In this document: positions 1 through 10,760 of the stretch, piece by piece
Numbering within the stretch: the stretch's first letter is position 1
How the letters are laid out: the number at the start of each line of letters is the position of its first letter
Assembly (NCBI GenBank): GCA_026413225.1
Contig: CM048552.1
Coordinates: 24,169,001-24,233,000 of the forward strand
Length of the DNA stretch: 64,000 nucleotides
Direction: 5' to 3'
DNA from: Otis tarda
Lineage: Eukaryota; Chordata; Aves; Otidiformes; Otididae
Program-made: the position numbers and the translations under genes
Notes under the pieces: model-generated
The model's input: the letters and a program-made list of their open reading frames with translations, nothing else
Database searches by the model: none
What the model was told of the DNA's origin: nothing

Positions 1-3000
1 TAGAATCCGAAGTAGCTGTATCAGTAATGACATCATAAGGTCAAGATTACTTTGATAATCAGAGGAGAAATGACAATTGTGTTGCAAAAAGTGTTGCAAA
101 ATCGAGACCAAAAGGGTAAAAGCAGTTACTGGTGGGTTAAGTGTCTCGGAGGAGACAAGTGTGAAGAAAAAGAGAGATCAAAATGGATGGGGAGAAGGAC
201 AACCATGGACAGTGGTTGCGCATGTAGGGTGTAGGGAAAACCCCTGGATCCTGAAATGAATTAAGACTTGCCATTCTCTCCAGGTCCTGCTGTCAGAAAG
301 AACCAAGCACATCCGAGTTAGATGGAGAAAGTATATGTTATGAAAGGGACACTTCTATTAGAGAGCCAAACAAATGCTCTGTTCCCAGGCATGCTGGCAG
401 CTGTTTTCGTGAGAAGATTATAAAATATTTTTCTCTCTTTCATTCAAAACAGAGAGATAAACACCAATTGAGAATATTGGAGGAATATAATTTTACCTGT
501 CTTTCTATGTGAAAACCTTTTGCAGCCTGAGACAGATTTAGAATTTTGAAATAAACTTTTAAAGCCAGCAAACACTTTCACTGTTTTGAAGTCTTCTCAG
601 TTAAGTTTTCCCAGTCAAATAGAAGATGACACAAAATGATATTTAGCTGTTTCCTCAAGATAAAACTTGTGTTGCTATCATGCATTAGTCTTGAAATTCC
701 CTCCAGTAATTTACTGAAATTGTAATGTACAAGAACATGAAGACTAAGTGATAAATCTTTTGCAGAGAGGGACTTACATGGAATAGGATAAGCTGTCATT
801 TATTCTTGTTCATTTGGCATGAATAGCTGAATGCTTCTACATAACAAACAAATGTTTACAGTGTTTGATGAGAAGCTATTCAAAGCCACTTTGGAGTAAT
901 TCAGCTAACATGCGCTAAAGTTGCATTCAAAAAGCTAATCTGATTTTTAATATGCATCTATTTCCAGCAGATCCCTACACTGACTCTCAAGCTGGGTATT
1001 TATTTGCTGACAATGAGGAAATGCTAATTTTCTGCTAATTAGTATATTTTTATATGACAGTGGGTTTTGATATGTATTAATCACTAAGTTGGAGCTTAAA
1101 TAAGAGAACTCTGTCACACTAACTTCACAGGAGGAGGAGGGTTCATAATACTAACAAATTGTGAGTGTGATGACATCTGGATCTCTGTGACAAGACCAAT
1201 TTGTACACCATCTGGCACTGAAGAGTTTAGCTACTGAGAGTTTAGCTACTTGCAGTTATAACGGGGATGTTTTGGCTACAACAGTAAGTGAGTAGTATAA
1301 TAGCTATTTGGTGAATTTCATGGTTAGTATAGGCATCCTGATGGAATTAAGTACCATTGGATAAGAGGAGACAGTGTAGTACCATTTTGTTAGCTGCAGA
1401 TATTGGTGGTCCAGCCAGAGAAGATATACATTGAGAATTCCTCTACCATGATAGGAAAACATTATTTTTCTGTTTTACTTTTGTGTTAGCCTCTCCAGTG
1501 GAATCCATAATTTTTGTCTAGTGATTAAAAATTTGTGCAGTAAAACTTTGTCGCCTAGACAGAAAACAGGGAAGAGACTGTTTCAAAGATGCAGCATACT
1601 GTGTCTGTAAGTAACAGCTTGAGAGAAAATTGCAGTCATTAGGGTGCAATGGTAAATAGTTTTTATTTCTATTTAATTCAAATTAAATCTGATGCAGAAT
1701 ACATGTGGAATGGTGGATATTGTTGCCAAGAATACTATTACAATTTTTTTTTTTGCAGGCCTTTTATTAGAATGAAAGGGATATTTTCCAGCATCACCAT
1801 TATGAATTATTTTGTTTTCAAAACATATTGAAAAAACATCAATAGTGTAGTGAAGGCTTCATGATTTTTGGCAAATATGTTTACTTCCCTATGCTGTTAT
1901 TTTAGCATCTGGTCCGTAAATCAGTGAGATGGCACTAACCTAAGCCCAATCCAATTGCTATCTAGTTGAATATATTTCAAGGAAGGATATTCTGCAATAC
2001 AGGGTAATCCAAGCAATTCTGTTCAGTTCAGTGATGACTTAGAAATATTATGATCTGAAATTATGTGACAGTTTATCTGAATTAGGCTGGTGATGTCAAA
2101 CATAATTTAAAACAGGATATCACAAAGATCTTCAGAACTATCACAGTTTGTAATTGAGACTTGTTTAATATACACCACACACATATTTGAGACCACACAT
2201 TTTATATAAGATACTGATCTATACTGTAATCATACTTCTAGATTGCTAGATTGGTCCTTCCAAAGCAGAGTACAGATAATGTACTCTGTAGAGCTGCTTT
2301 CTATTCTCTACAGATGCAGTGGCTAAACAGAGGCTTTACAACAAATTATCTTTCCATTTCTACTGAAAATAGTAATTCAACAACAATAAGAAATTTATTA
2401 TGCTTTCTGATCTAGTTTCCTATGTAAATGCATATTATTCAGTTCTGTGATGTGCGTACATGTGAGTATGAAGGTCTAACTGTCTTCCTAACAAATTTTG
2501 ATTCAGCTGGCTGTGTGAAAAAAAGTTAAGTTCCTACAAGTTCTGTGAAAATAGGGAGCTAGGTGAAGAAATGGCTACAGTCAGTGGGAACTGCAGAATC
2601 CACACCACAAAGCATGTTTATGAACAGCCCACGCATAGGACAAGCTTTAGTTCAGAGCTCACACATTTTTAGAAAAACTACAGGACACAAATCTTTAAGA
2701 AGGTAAACTTCATTGGTTTTATCAGTCTTGAAATGGTTTTCTCTGCTTCTTATATTTTTTATTTGTCTTCATTAATTATAAGTCTGAAGACAGTCATAGT
2801 GATTTAAAGTAACTTAATCCACAAATTTCTTTATAACAAAATACAATATTTTCCTGTTAGAAGGTAGAAGAGGGAAGATAACAGGCAGCCAACTATTCTT
2901 GGCCTCTGATGCTTTTCTCTTGAATGATAATCAAAGTTTTTTCTTTATTGTGAAAACTACTTATTAAGATTCTGTCATTGGCTGGCAGAGTTAAAATAAT

Positions 3001-4668
3001 TCCCTTCTGTCTGACAGGTCCTGATCCACTGCCTGCTGAAGTTAAAGAAAGGACTCATAATTAATTACTGTTGGACAAGAATCCTAAATCCTTATTCTCA
3101 TCAACTAAGCCTTCTATTTCTGCCTTGGCTCAAATCCCAGCTAGAAGTATATGACTCCATAGGCTCTTTTTGCAGGTGCTTTGAATCATACAGGTTTATG
3201 AGTGAAGAAATACTGGTAGTGTTCCTGTGTAAGTTAGCACTTCATATATTTCTACAACTAACACCCAGTAAATCAGCTACTGAATACATGCAGGTAAAAG
3301 TTGGTTTGATGTTACCCTAGCTTCAGAAGGTCTTGCTTTGCACCTCCTGTGCATGTTCGTGTTTGGATTAATTCCACACTGCACATGACCTGCAGAGTAA
3401 GGCCCATCAACACAAGCATCTGAGACAAAGAAGTCCCATTTCCAGAGCTGATTAGTGTAATACTACACATAAATAATGTTTTCAATATTTAAAACAACAA
3501 GAAGGAGACCATACATTATAGCAAATCAATGATCAGAATGAGAAAACATCAATTAATGTAATCTTTTTCAAATGCAATTCAGTAACACAATTGGCCAGTT
3601 GATTAGCTATGTAAAATTGCCACCATGCATGGAAAATACAGACTTCTCAGGTAAAAAAGACTTTCAGAAGACTGTGGGAAAATTTGCAAAGCTTTCTGCT
3701 AAGTGAACATCCTGATGCAGGAAAGCAAATCTGGTATTGCTGTCCTTCCTGAAAAGATATTTGAGTCCTGTAGGGTGCTGAAGAGGTGGACCATGAGCCA
3801 TTCATTTACTTAGTTTGTCTGGTGTCCCTGTGACCCTTAACAAACATTAAATTGTTTTCAGAATAAACTGAAGAGTAGTTCTTCAGGTGTGATATTGGAT
3901 AAAACATGAGAATATGTAATGAGGAAAAACATACTGATTAAAAAGCATTATTTTAATTAATCGTTATTATCATTCTATATCAATATCATTCCTCTCATCA
4001 TCTCTCACAGGTTACCCAACATTTTCCAAAATTTATCTATTTTTTCAAAAAGTATTTATTTACCCAAATATTTTGAAAATACTAAAATACTTACTTCCTT
4101 CTGTATTACCATCCCATGAGATGTCAAAAAGATAATGTATTTCCTTGACCAAATGTAAGAGAAAGTATTGAACAGAACTGATGTGATAAAGTCTACAGAG
4201 CTAGTACTTATGTTAGTATGCTATAGTTTTCTCCCTGGAACAGTGAATGATGAGACGTATTGTATCTTGAAGCAATCCATACCACTTTCTGTAAAACACA
4301 AACCCTTTTGCTCAAAACAAATGCTATGATACTGAAAGCTATTGCTAGTACGGTGTAATAGATAATCGCATCAGTGCAATTATTTACCAATTTTCATTGA
4401 CAACACATCACTTTATTTAGTTCAGAGTGTGTCCTCTCAATATGAGAAGAGAGAGCGGTAAAGGGGACTGATTCTGCCATGAAAACAGGCAATCTAAATT
4501 CTCGAGGTGTTTTGGTACTAAAGAGTGAAGACTGGAAATTACTCTGAAGATGTGTTGTCCTGATGTAAGCTATTATTAGATTCAGTATGGACAACAGAAT
4601 AACACATTTAAACTATAGCTCACAAATAACTTTCCAGTTACCTGCTCAAAACTGAAAATATCTGTTAG
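1..4668. other. Unique AT-rich non-coding stretch
   Basis: No open frame here exceeds about 75 codons and none has recognisable protein motifs, splice-framed exon structure or codon bias. The sequence is AT-rich with scattered short A or T runs. A short tandem duplication sits at 1220-1250. The stretch at about 3018-3070 vaguely resembles old dispersed amniote repeats, but too weakly to classify. The AT-rich segment at about 950-1100 holds several TAATTAG/CTAATT-type words, which could be homeodomain sites or simply base composition. Confidence 0.7.
1220..1250. repeat. Two-copy 15-bp tandem duplication
   Basis: The word GAGTTTAGCTACT occurs twice in a row, with a period of about 15 bp. The copies are nearly identical, so the duplication is recent or neutral. 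It looks like replication slippage and nothing suggests function. Confidence 0.8.
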
Positions 4669-4673
4669 GCTAT
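4669..4673. repeat. Target-site duplication, left (GCTAT)
   Basis: GCTAT lies immediately before the TG of the solo LTR and is identical to 5828-5832 immediately after its terminal CA. Confidence 0.88.
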
Positions 4674-4846
4674 TGTTGTGGTTTTGTTAGTGAGGGGGGG
4701 CCTAAGGTGGTAGCTTCTGTAGGAAACTGCTAGAAGTCGCTCCTCTTTGTTCAGTGGACTCGGACGGGTCTAGGGAGGACCTGCTGCTGGCCAAGGCCTA
4801 GCCAACTGGTAGCAGAGTGGTCCGTGATAGCGCCTCTGCGATAACG

Positions 4847-4854
4847 TATTTAAG
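4847..4854 (+). promoter_or_regulatory. LTR TATA-like box
   Basis: TATTTAAG lies about 170 bp into the LTR. It is conserved in the inverted copy (CTTAAATA on the + strand at 53557-53564), which supports it as the LTR core promoter. Present activity is unknown. Confidence 0.55.
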
Positions 4855-5638
4855 AAGGAGAAAACAGGAGAAAAAAAAGAGAAGAGAAGATGTGAAGAAG
4901 CTGAGCAGGTGCAGAGGCACAGAGAGGGAGGAGCAGGCCTCATGGGCCTTGCAGGCCTCACCCTCTGGCCTCTTGCCAGGCAGCCGACTGGGCCCGACTC
5001 GGCCCGGCCCAACTGCAAGAAGTGGAGAGGAGATGAGATGGATGATGTGAAGAGATTCGGAGAGGTGTCTGCCAGCCTGTTGTGAAGAACTTTTCTTGTG
5101 AGAGGAATGGCTGCAGACGCCAAGGTCAGTGAAGAAGGAGGGGGAGGAGTAATGCGGCTCCTGGCCAAGATTCCCCTGCAGCGTGTGGTGACGACCATGG
5201 TGGAGCAGGTTGTCCCCCTGCAGCCCATGGAGGTCCACGGAGGAGCAGAGATCCACTTGGAGCCCGTGAAGGACCCCACACTGGGGGAGGTGGATGCCTG
5301 AAGGAGGCTGTGGCCCATGGAGGGCCCACTGGGACAGCCGTTCTGGAGAGACTGCACCCCGTGGAAGAGATGACCCACACCAGAGCAGTTCCACAAAGGA
5401 CTGTGGCATATAGGTGGGACCCCACGATGGAGCAGGGGAGGAACGTGAGGAGTTCTTCCCCCAACCATGAAGCAGAGGCATAAACCAATGTGTGATGAAC
5501 TGACTGTGACCCCCATTTCCTCTTCCCCCCTGTGCCGCTCGGGGGGGGAAGGTAGTAGAGATAATGAGAGAGCCTGGGAAGAGGGAGGGATGCGGGAGGT
5601 TATCTTGTTCTCTGTCTCATTCTCCTGCTGGTTTTAGT

Positions 5639-5644
5639 AATAAA
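5639..5644 (+). promoter_or_regulatory. LTR polyadenylation signal AATAAA
   Basis: AATAAA lies about 190 bp before the LTR 3' end. It is conserved in the inverted copy, where TTTATT on the + strand at 52785-52790 is its complement. Confidence 0.6.
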
Positions 5645-5827
5645 TGAATAGTTTTCCCCAAGTCGAGTCTGTTTTGCCCGTAACGGTAACTTTAAGGATT
5701 TTCTCCCTGTCCTTATCTCAAACCCTGAGCCATTTTTCTTATATTATCTCTCCCTATTCTCTTAGATGGTGGGGGGAGTGAGAGAGAGACTGTGTAGTCT
5801 GGTCCTGATTGGGGCTGAACTACAACA

Positions 5828-5832
5828 GCTAT
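5828..5832. repeat. Target-site duplication, right (GCTAT)
   Basis: This is the second copy of the 5-bp duplication. It fixes the 3' boundary of the LTR at 5827. Confidence 0.88.
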
Positions 5833-6041
5833 TAAAGGAATCCTATTTTGAAAAACAAAACAAACTATAAAGGTAATAATATTGTGTTAACATATATCCA
5901 TATATTTAGGTATTTCTGCAAAGCTGCTTAGTTCCACAAAACATAAAAGAAAGCCAATACAAAATTTAAGTATATTAAAACTATGCTAGCTGTTACAATA
6001 CATGAGAAAATGCAATTGTGAACAATACTTCATGTATCTAT

Positions 6042-6463
6042 CATAGAGTCACAGAATCATAGAATGGTTTGGGTTAGAAGGGACCTTAAAGATCACCCAA
6101 TCCCCCCTGCCATAGGTAGGGACACCTTCTGCTAGACCAGGTCACTCAAAGCCCTATCCAACCTGGCCTTGAACATTCCCAGCGATGAGGCATCCACAGC
6201 TTCTCTGAGCAACATGTTACAGTGCCTCACCACCCTCACAGTAAAGAATTTCTTCCTTGTGTCTAATCTAAATCTATCCCTTTCCAGTTTAAAGCCATAC
6301 CCCTTGTCCTATCACTATATGCCCTTGTCAAAAATCCCTCTCCAGCTTTCTTGTAGGCTCCCTTTAGTTACTGGAAGGCTGCTATAAGGTTTCCCAAGAG
6401 CCTTCTGTTCTCCAGGCTGAACAGCCTCAACTCTCTCAGCCTGTCCTCACAGGAGAGGTACTC
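6042..6463 (-). mobile_element. CR1 retrotransposon, 3' end, 5'-truncated
   Basis: On the + strand it starts with the reversed CR1 tail (CATAGAGTCACAGAATCATAGAATGG). It then runs through the reversed 3'UTR and the C-terminal coding end of ORF2, the CR1 endonuclease/reverse-transcriptase protein. The match to the copies at 18416 and 22366 runs up to about 6463. About 420 bp remain of a family about 4.5 kb long. The coding part is broken by stops and is dead. It carries GATCACCCAATCCCCC where the later copies have an intact 3'UTR hairpin arm. Confidence 0.9.
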
Positions 6464-6469
6464 ACAGTG

Positions 6470-6570
6470 ATACTGCTCAGGGACTGGTTTTGGGCCTTAT
6501 GCTTTCTGATATTTTTAGTAACAACATAGAAGAAAACACTGCCTCATCACCAACTAAGTTTGATGTGAAA
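6470..6570 (+). mobile_element. Decayed CR1 reverse-transcriptase fragment
   Basis: The stretch from CTGCTCAGGGACTGG lines up with the CR1 region that encodes the Pro-Gln-Gly-Ser-Val-Leu-Gly-Pro motif and what follows it, as seen intact at 21385-21480 in this window. The best anchors are GGTTTTGGGCC and GATATTTTTAGTAACAACATA. Identity is low and the frame is lost. It lies directly against the minus-strand CR1 at 6042-6463 but in the opposite orientation, so it is a separate, older piece. It could be a chance match. Confidence 0.45.
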
Positions 6571-6599
6571 CAAGGATCAGGGAACTGCTAAATCAAGAA

Positions 6600-9500
6600 G
6601 CGATTCTAACTAATCTAAGATCATTTAACAGATAAGGCAAAAAAAAAAAAGGATTTTATTGCAGTGAGGGTAACGCCCTATCCTCATGGGGAAAGAAATA
6701 GTGTAGTCATACTCAAAAGTTAGGTGACTCCATGTAGCTGGATGTAGCCAGGCAAACATGTTCTACAGCCCAAATTAGGAAGAAAACCTTCCCAACTGTA
6801 ATGCTTTTACATAATAAAAATCCCAAGATATTAATATCCTTCCTTTGAGAGAAAGGCCAATGTTCAGGAATTAAGCATATGAGCTCCATTAGAATCAACA
6901 CTGACATCATAGGAGAGGTGGGAGGAATGGGCTAATAACATGAAGCTACAGCTTTGTTGCCCTCCGTCCTGCCACTACATGAGTAGGGCATTCAACAGCA
7001 AAGGATCATGCTGTATCCAAGATTCCTAATAGTCATGTGGCATTGAGTCTTCAGAAGGTCTTGACACACACTATATACAAGGCACAGTACTCCTCCTCAC
7101 TAGCACTGTGCAAAATCCTCCTGCGACCTTTCCTTTCACCTACAAAAAAAGGCCAGTTTTGTCAAAATCTACAGATTCTGCAAGAGTATGTCAATTTCAA
7201 TAAATCCTTATGGCAGTAAAACACTTGAGGGAAAGAAGGAACTTTGATAAGGTCAAAACAGAAGCTTTCATGTTTTTCTGTTTCAGATTTAACCAGAATG
7301 GAGTTGGATATCCATGTTACATTTTATATAATATTTTAAGCTCATTTTCAGAAAATAATACTGCTGTTGTTTTTAAATGCCTGAGGTGATTTATGGAATA
7401 AAAACCACAACAAAACATTGAGAAGGTGAAATTACTCCTAGAGTGAAAATTAGGCTTTGAGAATTTTTATCATCTGCTTCCCTAGTCCATTTGAGGTTTT
7501 TCACTCAAATGACTTTTAGGGAATATTTCATTATTCAGTTCTAGCCAATTCCTCCGCTGATTACACACATCATACAAGGCTAACACTCTCTTGTAACATT
7601 CTTACTCAACTGACTTTAAAAGTGTATTGCTGTCTCACCAATAAAGTTATCTATAGAAATACAGCTTATTTTTAATTAAGCTGGTTTGTTTAGGGCCTAT
7701 CTCAGCAGTGGCCAAACCCTTCTACCTCATAGTTTGGGTTTTTTTAACCCACAATATGTATTTAATCAAAAGTCCAATTTCTGCTGAAGAGAATGACAGA
7801 AGAGTAATACTTTCACCTTCCTGAAAGTAGCCTAAATCTTTGCTAGACAAACAGTATCCAATTGCCCCACTATTCCAGATCAGATACACATTCCAGACAT
7901 TCTATTCCAGACCAGATACACATTTTTCACTGCTATTGACTGAGATCTGGAGCCAATAGGACTGGTTTTCCTGGGATATTTTTTGCTTCAGCCAAGTTGC
8001 TGTATAGAATTCTTTCCCTCTTCTCAAGTCTGAGAATATGCCTTCCATACTTCTTTTCATATTTGCTTTGGGTGATTCGACCCCTTTTCTCTTTCAATAC
8101 TTGACCTTATCTTTGAAAGTGCCTACAAAGATGCCAGCTTGACAGAGTTGGGCATATGTCTAATAGAAAATGGAATAAGGTCAACAATTTATTTTATGTA
8201 GTCCGTCAGTCATTCCTATAGTAGCAATGGTTCTGTCAAAACTCTGACAAACAAGGTAACTTCAGTTGAGGAGAGATTTGTTCCAGAATTATTGTTTAGT
8301 CTTGGTTTGCATATACCACACATGTTTCATTTTAACATCAAGCAGATCCAAAATCTGCTAAATTCTTGCCAACGTACACATATATTGGTTCTTCCTCAAA
8401 TACTATAAGAAACTCTTGTATACATCACTCAGTATAAGGCAGCCTGCTCAGGCAGCCTTAGGATCCCCACTGCTCTCACTGCAGGCAACACTGGCAGCCC
8501 TCCTGGAAAAGCAGTTGATGCAGGTGGTTGGTAAAAGAAGAATCATGTATCTGGCTCATCCCTACTGTACAAAGATAGCCACTTGGCATCACGCTGAAGG
8601 ACACTGAGAACCCAAGTGGGCTATCCTCAAATTTGTGTCTAATGAAAACAGTTCGTAACTCTTTACTTGAGCACAGACCTGAATTTGAGGTCAATATAAA
8701 GTGTATATGCTGTATGACAAGAATACAGTTTTCTTCCACACAGAGACAGAGGTCAGTCATCTATATGGTCTGGTCCTCTTTCAATTGCTGTGTGTTCTCT
8801 TTTGCTGGAGGAAGATGATCCTCCATGGTCCTTATAATGAATAGAGATTCCATTAGAGTCTGCCAGGTGACTTTATGCACAATTTAATCTTTAAAATCTC
8901 CAATCAACATCTCAGAGTTGAGACAGATTTTTCATTATGAAGCTGAATATATAGATGCTTCATTTACATCATTCAAATGATGTAAAAATTACTTTAACAG
9001 ATCTACATCACTTGAACCAAACTCTTGCTCCTCTACAGCATTATGATTAGATGCCAAGACACCCAGGGTAGTGGAGATATGTATTAAAACCCACTAAAAT
9101 CACTTGGTTCTCACTCTGGTTACAAAGCCAATATTCTTTCTTATGCATCATTAATTTAACTCTCTTACTGAAATCAGATGGAGGCCTTTGACTTTCATGT
9201 TTCTCTTTTATGCATTTAAATTTTTTAAAAACAGTTAGAGATATGGGCATAGGTTACAAGCATCATGTGAAAAATTTCAGAGGGACTAGAGCTCATTGCA
9301 TTTGACTTAATGGCATAGACTCATTATTCAATTTCGTTGCTTCTAATTTTAGTGAGTAATGTTAAATACATTTAGTCAGACAGGTTCTATTCAAGAAGGA
9401 ATTTTATAAAAAGATAGGGGAAAAAAAGTATATTTGAGGTAGATTCTTCATTACAAATCTTGTCAAAGCTACTTAAGCATAAGAATGTTGTGAAAGTATA

Positions 9501-9769
9501 GTATTCCTTGTTTCAATAACCGAAAGCAAAACCAAATGCGGCATCAGCACATTAACTTAATCTGAAAACAAAAATTATTGTTACTCTCTAAACCTGAAGA
9601 GATTTCCAGTGAGCTGATTGTTGATGGTAGCTGTAGTAATGTGCTCAGTGTATTTAACAAGAGGACAAATTATACTATTAATATGCCAGAAACAGCTCAA
9701 ATCAGCAGCTCTATGCCAATTTTTGACAGCTGGGGATCTGACCCATTACAATATCTAACAGTTTCTTAG
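6600..9769. other. Non-coding AT-rich stretch
   Basis: I see no gene here. A (A)12 run occurs at about 6640. A 32-bp tandem duplication lies at 7870-7926. The patch 8410-8530 is slightly GC-richer but has no motif I recognise. Small open frames on both strands lack family signatures. Confidence 0.65.
7870..7926. repeat. Two-copy 32-bp tandem duplication
   Basis: CTATTCCAGATCAGATACACA (7870 onward) recurs at 7902 as CTATTCCAGACCAGATACACA. The period is 32 bp with one substitution in the shared core. It is probably slippage. Confidence 0.75.
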
Positions 9770-9771
9770 AA

Positions 9772-10760
9772 ATTAGGGCCAGAGGAGACAATTAGATAAT
9801 CTACTGTGACCTCTTATTTTCTGCTGGTGCTGCATTTCATCCAGTTATCTCTGCATCAAGTCTAATGATTTGTGTGCTAACCAAAGCATAACTTGTACTT
9901 GAGTAAGGCATATCGTTCTGTATGTCACTCGGTCTCACATCTAAAATACTAAGAGATGGATACTCTACCAATTCATTCAACAGTTTGTTCCAGTGCTTAA
10001 TTACCTTTTCACTTAAAAAGGATAATTTAATTTTAAAATTTGAATGCGTCAGTTTTCAATGTCCAGTCACTAGTTCTTACTGCGGCTTTATACATTTAGT
10101 AACTGACATTTCCTATCTATGAGGATACCTATACAACAATTGTAGAAGAATAATAATGCCATTTTCTTTTTGATACATTATAAAAATCAAGCTCTTTAAG
10201 TCTCAAAGATGTACAATTTTAAATCCCTTTTACGAAACTTTAAAAAATCTTATTCTGTTTTAAAAAGTTGCTTTAAATTTGAGAATACTAGAAATTCATA
10301 GTCTTCCAGTATCACTACCAGAAAAATACCACAGTTAGACAAAATCATCTTTATATACCTTCCCCTTTAAACCCCTTTCTATCACTTAAAAGTCTGCATT
10401 CTCTCTTCTACTTCAGCATCACATTAAGAACTGAGAATATATTCTTTGTCAGAGTCACTAGCTTCCAAGATACAATCATCTGGTATCCTTAATTTCTTGT
10501 TTCTACATGTAGTCTAGATGTCTCTGATAGCATTTCAGTGTTCTCTTTTTTGTATGCTGCAGTCATTCACTCAATCAAAAATGTAAGAGGAATTATTCCT
10601 CTTACTCCTCTCCCATTAGCACATGACATGTTTATATTAGTAGTGATTTTAAATTTACTTTCAGATCCTTGATGAAGAAGTTGACCAGCATAGGGTCTAG
10701 CGCAATTCTTGCAGAATATCACTAGAAGTCTTATGAGGCCTCTCCTTTTTGAGAGAATTC
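9772..10760 (-). mobile_element. Ancient CR1 fossil (amniote-age type)
   Basis: On the + strand this reads as a reversed, heavily mutated CR1 3' half of the old type shared by turtles and crocodilians, not the young avian type. Anchors include GACAATTAGATAATCTACTGTGACC (3'UTR side), AGAGATGGATACTCTACCA, TTTGTTCCAGTGCTTAATTACC, AAGCTCTTTAAGTCTC, and further on TCAGAGTCACTAGCTTCCAAGATA. Around 10663-10730 is the stretch matching the antisense of the catalytic-core region, including CAGCATAGGG and CACTAGAA. Many indels separate the anchors and no frame survives. The assignment rests on recognising the pattern of the old CR1 3' region; exact ends are uncertain. Confidence 0.6.

Larger units (their letters stand above)
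4674..5827 (+). mobile_element. Solo LTR of an avian endogenous retrovirus, 1.15 kb
   Basis: The element begins TGTTGTGG and ends CTACAACA, so it has the TG...CA ends of an LTR. GCTAT flanks it directly on both sides (4669-4673 and 5828-5832). A TATA-like TATTTAAG lies at 4847-4854 and an AATAAA signal at 5639-5644. The GC-rich middle (about 5160-5400) contains degenerate repeats around CCCATGGAG/CCCGTGGAAG. No primer-binding site or internal viral sequence follows the 3' end, so this is a solo LTR left by recombination between two LTRs. A second, inverted copy lies at 52603-53743. The 5-bp duplication favours a class III (ERVL-like) element, which is inference from TSD length only. The long TATA-to-polyA distance (about 790 bp) is unusual for an R region. 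Long antisense open frames here (for example 4770-5516) are composition artefacts. Confidence 0.88.

Noticed and set aside
1-240. Possible exon around the GAAGGACAACCATGGACAG region
   Set aside because: Two overlapping 60-codon frames but no conserved motif or splice support.
4770-5516. 248-codon minus-strand open frame
   Set aside because: It lies inside a solo LTR with TSD. The peptide is Pro/Ser/Leu-rich low-complexity without a domain, and overlapping frames are equally open because of GC content.
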